A DNA stretch of 64,000 bases, taken from DSOI01 sp041394885. Its GTDB lineage: Bacteria; Acidobacteriota; Terriglobia; Bryobacterales; Bryobacteraceae. The stretch's first letter is position 1, and the number at the start of each line of letters is the position of its first letter. The position numbers and the translations under genes are program-made. Below the pieces are notes generated by a model. It worked only from the letters and a program-made list of their open reading frames with translations, was not told the DNA's origin and made no database searches. The stretch covers positions 12,060 through 76,059 of the forward strand of contig JAWKHI010000035.1 of NCBI GenBank assembly GCA_041394885.1. Direction: 5' to 3'. This document shows, in pieces, positions 61,266 through 64,000 of this stretch.

Positions 61266-63470
61266 TTACTTTTTGTAGGCGCCGCTGCGAAGCGCAGTGG
61301 TCACTTGTGAGTCTGGGGGAGCACAGACGGTGGGCTTGTCCCAGAAGTAGAGGCACTGCGGGACGCCTTCCTTGAACGACAGCCGGACGTTCCCGTTCAT
61401 GGGTCCGCCGAGCGACTGATAGGTGTACATGGCGTTTGCGGCCGCAACGGCGCCTCGCTCGTCGGTTTGAACCTCGGCATCGCGGATGCTTCCGGGCACG
61501 TAGCGATTCACCATCCACGACTTGGCGTTGGCCGTGACGAGGTCATCGAGGAGGCGTGCAAAGTCAACGGCCGGGGTCTGAGAGGGTAGGCTGGCCGAAG
61601 CCGGTTCTGTTGGACCCTCCAACGGGATGGCCGGCTCTTTGGCGGCGAAGCGGCGCATGTTCTCCTGAAAGCGCTGGAGGCCTGGACTGGTGCAGCCGTT
61701 CTCCGGAATGAGCCGGTGCATGTCTCGAAGCACGGACATCATCTCACCGGCGGTTTGCGCGGCCTTGCCCGTTCTGACGCTATTGATCGCGTTGACGAAG
61801 TTGGTCAGCAAATCTCCGGAGAAGGCGGAAGATATACTTTCGCGACGGAGTTCGGCGTAGGGCTCATAGAGGCGAGGATCGGCGCGGTACTCGTTTTGCT
61901 CGCCCCATAGGCTGCAGTAATCGCGCCAAAACAAGGGAGTGGCTCCACGGAAAGTCGTTTGCCTGGTCGTTTCCGTGCAAACCGGCGACGTGACTTGCCT
62001 GGCGTCGCCCGGCAGGTGCTGCGAGCATTTCTGGTCGAAGACGCGCATGTAGCTCGACATGAGGCTGATGAAGCGGTCGTCATCCCTGGCCATCTCCAGG
62101 CCCTCGAACTGGCCATTGAAGATCGCACGGAACAGCTTCGCGTTTCCCATGCCTGCGGTTCTGAAGCTGGCGTAATAGAGCGCCTTTCCGGCGAGGATGT
62201 CGTCCCGCCGCCGGCTCAGAAACTCGATCTCGCGAAGCGCTTTCTGAGCGTTCTCGGCGGCCTTAATCCGCGCCTCCAGAGCCCGCACCGGAGCTTGAAA
62301 CTCGCCCCAGCCGGAGAGCCGTTCCCGGGGTCCGGAGAAGAACAGGCGCTGGATCTCTCCCTGGCTGGCAGTGACGGACCCTGGTTCGAGCGGGAGGGCC
62401 TCGATCTGGCGGGACCACTCCGGCAGCGCGCCGGCGATCACACGGGCACGGTGACGTTCGAAGACCTGCCCGGCGGCCTCGACACTCTTCAGGGCAAAGG
62501 GAGCGAAGTTGGTATCGAAGTTATCTTTCCACGCACGCAGTACTTTCAGGCCCTCCAAGCTCGCAGGGATGCCCGGCAGCTTGGATTCTTCGGCGGCCAA
62601 GCCGTCGCGCAGGCAGGCCTCGAGCAAGGTCTGATACTCGGTTTCCGCCGTCTGCCGCGGTTGATCGGCAAGGAGTAGCATGGCCGGGTCGATCGCAGCC
62701 CGCTCGCGCGAGAGCATTCCTGCGCTCTCCAGGTTCTTCGGCGCGTTTCTGCTTCGCTCGAGCCACGCCTGTACGAGATCAGGCGCGATCTGGCTCTTGC
62801 GGGCGGCCAGGTAGTTGCGAACCGCCTCGCGATCCTCCCAGCTCAGGAGCGCCATTTGCGATTTCAGGGCGACCTCATCGCTCTCGATCTGGCGGTAGAC
62901 CTGCTCGCCCGGCCCCGACGCGGCGGCGCTCAGCGCCTTCTGAGCCCACTGCATTTGCTCGCGCAAGGTGCGGAGGTGTTCCCGGATGGCGGTGGGTTCG
63001 ACGGCCCTTTGCTCGACGGTGAAAGCCTGGCCAAGGAGCATTTGGTAGCCGTTGAACGCTTCGGCGAAGCTCTGGAGCTCCCGGCTGGGACCCCTTCTGA
63101 ATCCCCCTTGAAAACGCGGCGGCGGCATCGGCGCACCGGCGCAGCGGAGTACGACTTTGTTGTAAATGTCGGCCAGATGCTTGGGCTCGAGCCGGTCATA
63201 GGGGGCGCCGAACACCTGCGTCATCGGCTCGTCGGCAAAGGGGGCGAACACGTTCGCTCCGGGCCGTATGCCGTAGCGAGCCTGCGCCGCGGGAACACCC
63301 GAGCTTTGCAGCCATTCGAGCAAGACGGCGCATTTGTCCTCGAGGCGCTTCTGGCTTGCCAAGGGCCGGAGCGAAGCACTGGTCGAGCCGAGTTTGGGGA
63401 TGGGTTGTTGGGCAGCCGCTTCCAGCAAGCACAGAGCTGCGGCGGTTGCGATCCTCACTGGTAGATGCAT
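61266..63470 (-). CDS. Large secreted helical protein of unknown function (734 aa)
   Basis: ATG 63470 gives the leader MHLPVRIATAAALCLLEAAA. I do not recognise a family. The mature protein is mostly helical, rich in Arg, Glu, Gln and Ala, with long amphipathic stretches (REHLRTLREQMQWAQKALSA, VRALEARIKAAENAQKALRE). Near the centre and C-terminus are Cys residues that may pair, and a C-terminal section (VDFARLLDDLVTANAKSWMV). The style is that of IcmF/TssM-like proteins and other large envelope scaffolds, but no membrane helix or nucleotide-binding motif is seen, so this is only a resemblance. It lies 20 bases after the partial gene upstream and 29 bases before the IPT/TIG-like gene, so the three are probably cotranscribed. 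Confidence 0.65.
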   Translation of the reverse strand: MHLPVRIATAAALCLLEAAAQQPIPKLGSTSASLRPLASQKRLEDKCAVLLEWLQSSGVPAAQARYGIRPGANVFAPFADEPMTQVFGAPYDRLEPKHLADIYNKVVLRCAGAPMPPPRFQGGFRRGPSRELQSFAEAFNGYQMLLGQAFTVEQRAVEPTAIREHLRTLREQMQWAQKALSAAASGPGEQVYRQIESDEVALKSQMALLSWEDREAVRNYLAARKSQIAPDLVQAWLERSRNAPKNLESAGMLSRERAAIDPAMLLLADQPRQTAETEYQTLLEACLRDGLAAEESKLPGIPASLEGLKVLRAWKDNFDTNFAPFALKSVEAAGQVFERHRARVIAGALPEWSRQIEALPLEPGSVTASQGEIQRLFFSGPRERLSGWGEFQAPVRALEARIKAAENAQKALREIEFLSRRRDDILAGKALYYASFRTAGMGNAKLFRAIFNGQFEGLEMARDDDRFISLMSSYMRVFDQKCSQHLPGDARQVTSPVCTETTRQTTFRGATPLFWRDYCSLWGEQNEYRADPRLYEPYAELRRESISSAFSGDLLTNFVNAINSVRTGKAAQTAGEMMSVLRDMHRLIPENGCTSPGLQRFQENMRRFAAKEPAIPLEGPTEPASASLPSQTPAVDFARLLDDLVTANAKSWMVNRYVPGSIRDAEVQTDERGAVAAANAMYTYQSLGGPMNGNVRLSFKEGVPQCLYFWDKPTVCAPPDSQVTTALRSGAYKK

Positions 63471-63490
63471 CGATGATCTGCCCCTTTCGT

Positions 63491-64000
63491 TTACGGAACG
63501 GTGATGGTTCCAACGGCGTGCCAGCCGCTGTTGCCGGCGCCGCCGCGCGCGGCGGCATAGACGACGCGGTTGCCCTTGAACGCGCCCGTGAAGGTGAGGC
63601 GCAAGTTGAGAATCAGGGTGTTGCCGGAGGCGAAGACGGTAGACGCGGCGGTGTCGAGCGAACATTGGCTATTGGCGATGGGGACGGCGCCGGGAATGGG
63701 TTGGGATCCTACGTAAGGGCCACCGGCGTCTCCGGCGTCGTTGACGAGAACCATGTTGTTGTCGGCTCGGACATAGGCGAGGTAACAGCCATTGCGTCCG
63801 TCGATGGCGTTGTTGATGAGCAGATTGAGGACGGTGAGGTCCGCGAATCCGGCGGTATCGGTGAAGGTGGTGGAGATGTTGACGGTGCTTGCTTCGGCGC
63901 GGGCGGGCGTGCTGGAGGCGACGGCGGGATTGGTGGTGGCGCCGGGGACGGCCCAGAGGCCGAGAGGGAGCCACCCGCTGTTGTCGCCGGCGATACCGCG
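63491..64000 (-). CDS. Secreted protein with tandem Solibacter-type domains (partial, C-terminal part)
   Basis: The frame is open to the right edge, so the N-terminus is missing; 169 residues are visible. A domain of about 83 residues begins GWLPLGLWAVPGATTNPAVA, with ADLTVLNLLINNAIDGRNGC, YLAYVRADNNMVLVND and ILNLRLTFTGAFKGNRVVYA, and closes GGAGNSGWHAVGTITVP. The first visible residues AGDNSGWLPLGLWAVP look like the closing part of a preceding copy, so the protein has at least two tandem units. Such repeats follow Ig-like or YVTN parts in extracellular acidobacterial proteins. First visible gene of the three-gene operon. Confidence 0.75.
   Translation of the reverse strand, partial: RGIAGDNSGWLPLGLWAVPGATTNPAVASSTPARAEASTVNISTTFTDTAGFADLTVLNLLINNAIDGRNGCYLAYVRADNNMVLVNDAGDAGGPYVGSQPIPGAVPIANSQCSLDTAASTVFASGNTLILNLRLTFTGAFKGNRVVYAAARGGAGNSGWHAVGTITVP

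Overview
The window looks like a chromosome segment of an Acidobacteriota species close to the Solibacter/Bryobacter group (Bryobacterales). The family mix points there: two very large Oar-type TonB-dependent receptors with an N-terminal carboxypeptidase-regulatory-like domain, ECF sigma factors of the acidobacterial/planctomycete type next to Ser/Thr kinases, three Gfo/Idh/MocA oxidoreductases (two with twin-arginine leaders), a sulfatase, PQQ-propeller, DUF4159 and DUF1570 proteins, and a secreted protein with the Solibacter-type IPT/TIG-like domain. The DNA is GC-rich throughout, which produces many long non-coding antisense frames. No rRNA, insertion sequence, prophage or CRISPR array was seen. 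Taxonomy is inferred from gene content only.

Layout. 1-5.3 kb: the 5' part of a CRTAC1-like FG-GAP protein, a YVTN-propeller/phosphoesterase, a 34-codon Lys/Ala-rich histone-like gene with its own promoter and terminator, and an RlpA-like lipoprotein. 5.4-8.6 kb: a receiver-less sigma-54 activator, a receiver plus degenerate GGDEF protein and a GT4 glycosyltransferase, probably one regulatory/surface-polysaccharide unit. 8.7-13.4 kb: a TonB receptor facing a sulfatase. 13.6-17.7 kb: a membrane redox cluster (zinc-ribbon membrane protein, flavoprotein/NapH-like Fe-S protein, YceI, AlkD-like glycosylase) whose first kilobase is riddled with frameshifts. 17.8-25.0 kb: a tightly packed minus-strand run of seven genes (peptidase, ABC ATPase, ABC permease, Gfo/Idh oxidoreductase, AAA ATPase, M20 peptidase, hypothetical). 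25-31.6 kb: PEP-CTERM protein, DUF1570 TPR protein, small membrane protein, DUF3467 protein, oxidoreductase, a heavily frameshifted purN and an intact purM. 31.7-38.4 kb: a plus-strand run with an MBL hydrolase, PQQ-propeller, cytochrome c, tRNA-Glu, Tudor-like small protein, PlsC, amidohydrolase, cupin and MscS. 38.4-41.4 kb: a BlaI/M56 sensor pair with a visible operator, and a DUF4159 protein. 41.7-48.5 kb: small proteins, a frameshifted oxidoreductase and the second TonB receptor. 48.7-52.7 kb: a two-lobed retropepsin-like protein convergent with an ECF sigma/Ser-Thr kinase pair. 52.9-55.5 kb: a group IV decarboxylase next to an SMR-type transporter, and a phosphotriesterase-like hydrolase. 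55.8-59.5 kb: an ECF sigma factor facing a very large sensor kinase with a periplasmic propeller, Y_Y_Y domain, one membrane segment and a Ser/Thr kinase domain. 59.6-64 kb: three secreted proteins in one minus-strand operon, the last cut by the window edge.

Most notable points: (1) the propeller-Y_Y_Y-Ser/Thr kinase at 56322-59390, which has the sensor half of a hybrid two-component system but a eukaryote-type kinase as output, and whose start lies in the remnant of a Uma2-family gene; (2) a miniature histone-H1-tail-like gene with a near-consensus promoter and strong terminator; (3) an ornithine-decarboxylase-like enzyme next to an SMR protein lacking the usual essential Glu; (4) three separate places where reading frames are broken (about 13.95-15.03 kb, 30.05-30.51 kb, 44.72 kb), including purN, which suggests local consensus errors as much as gene decay.
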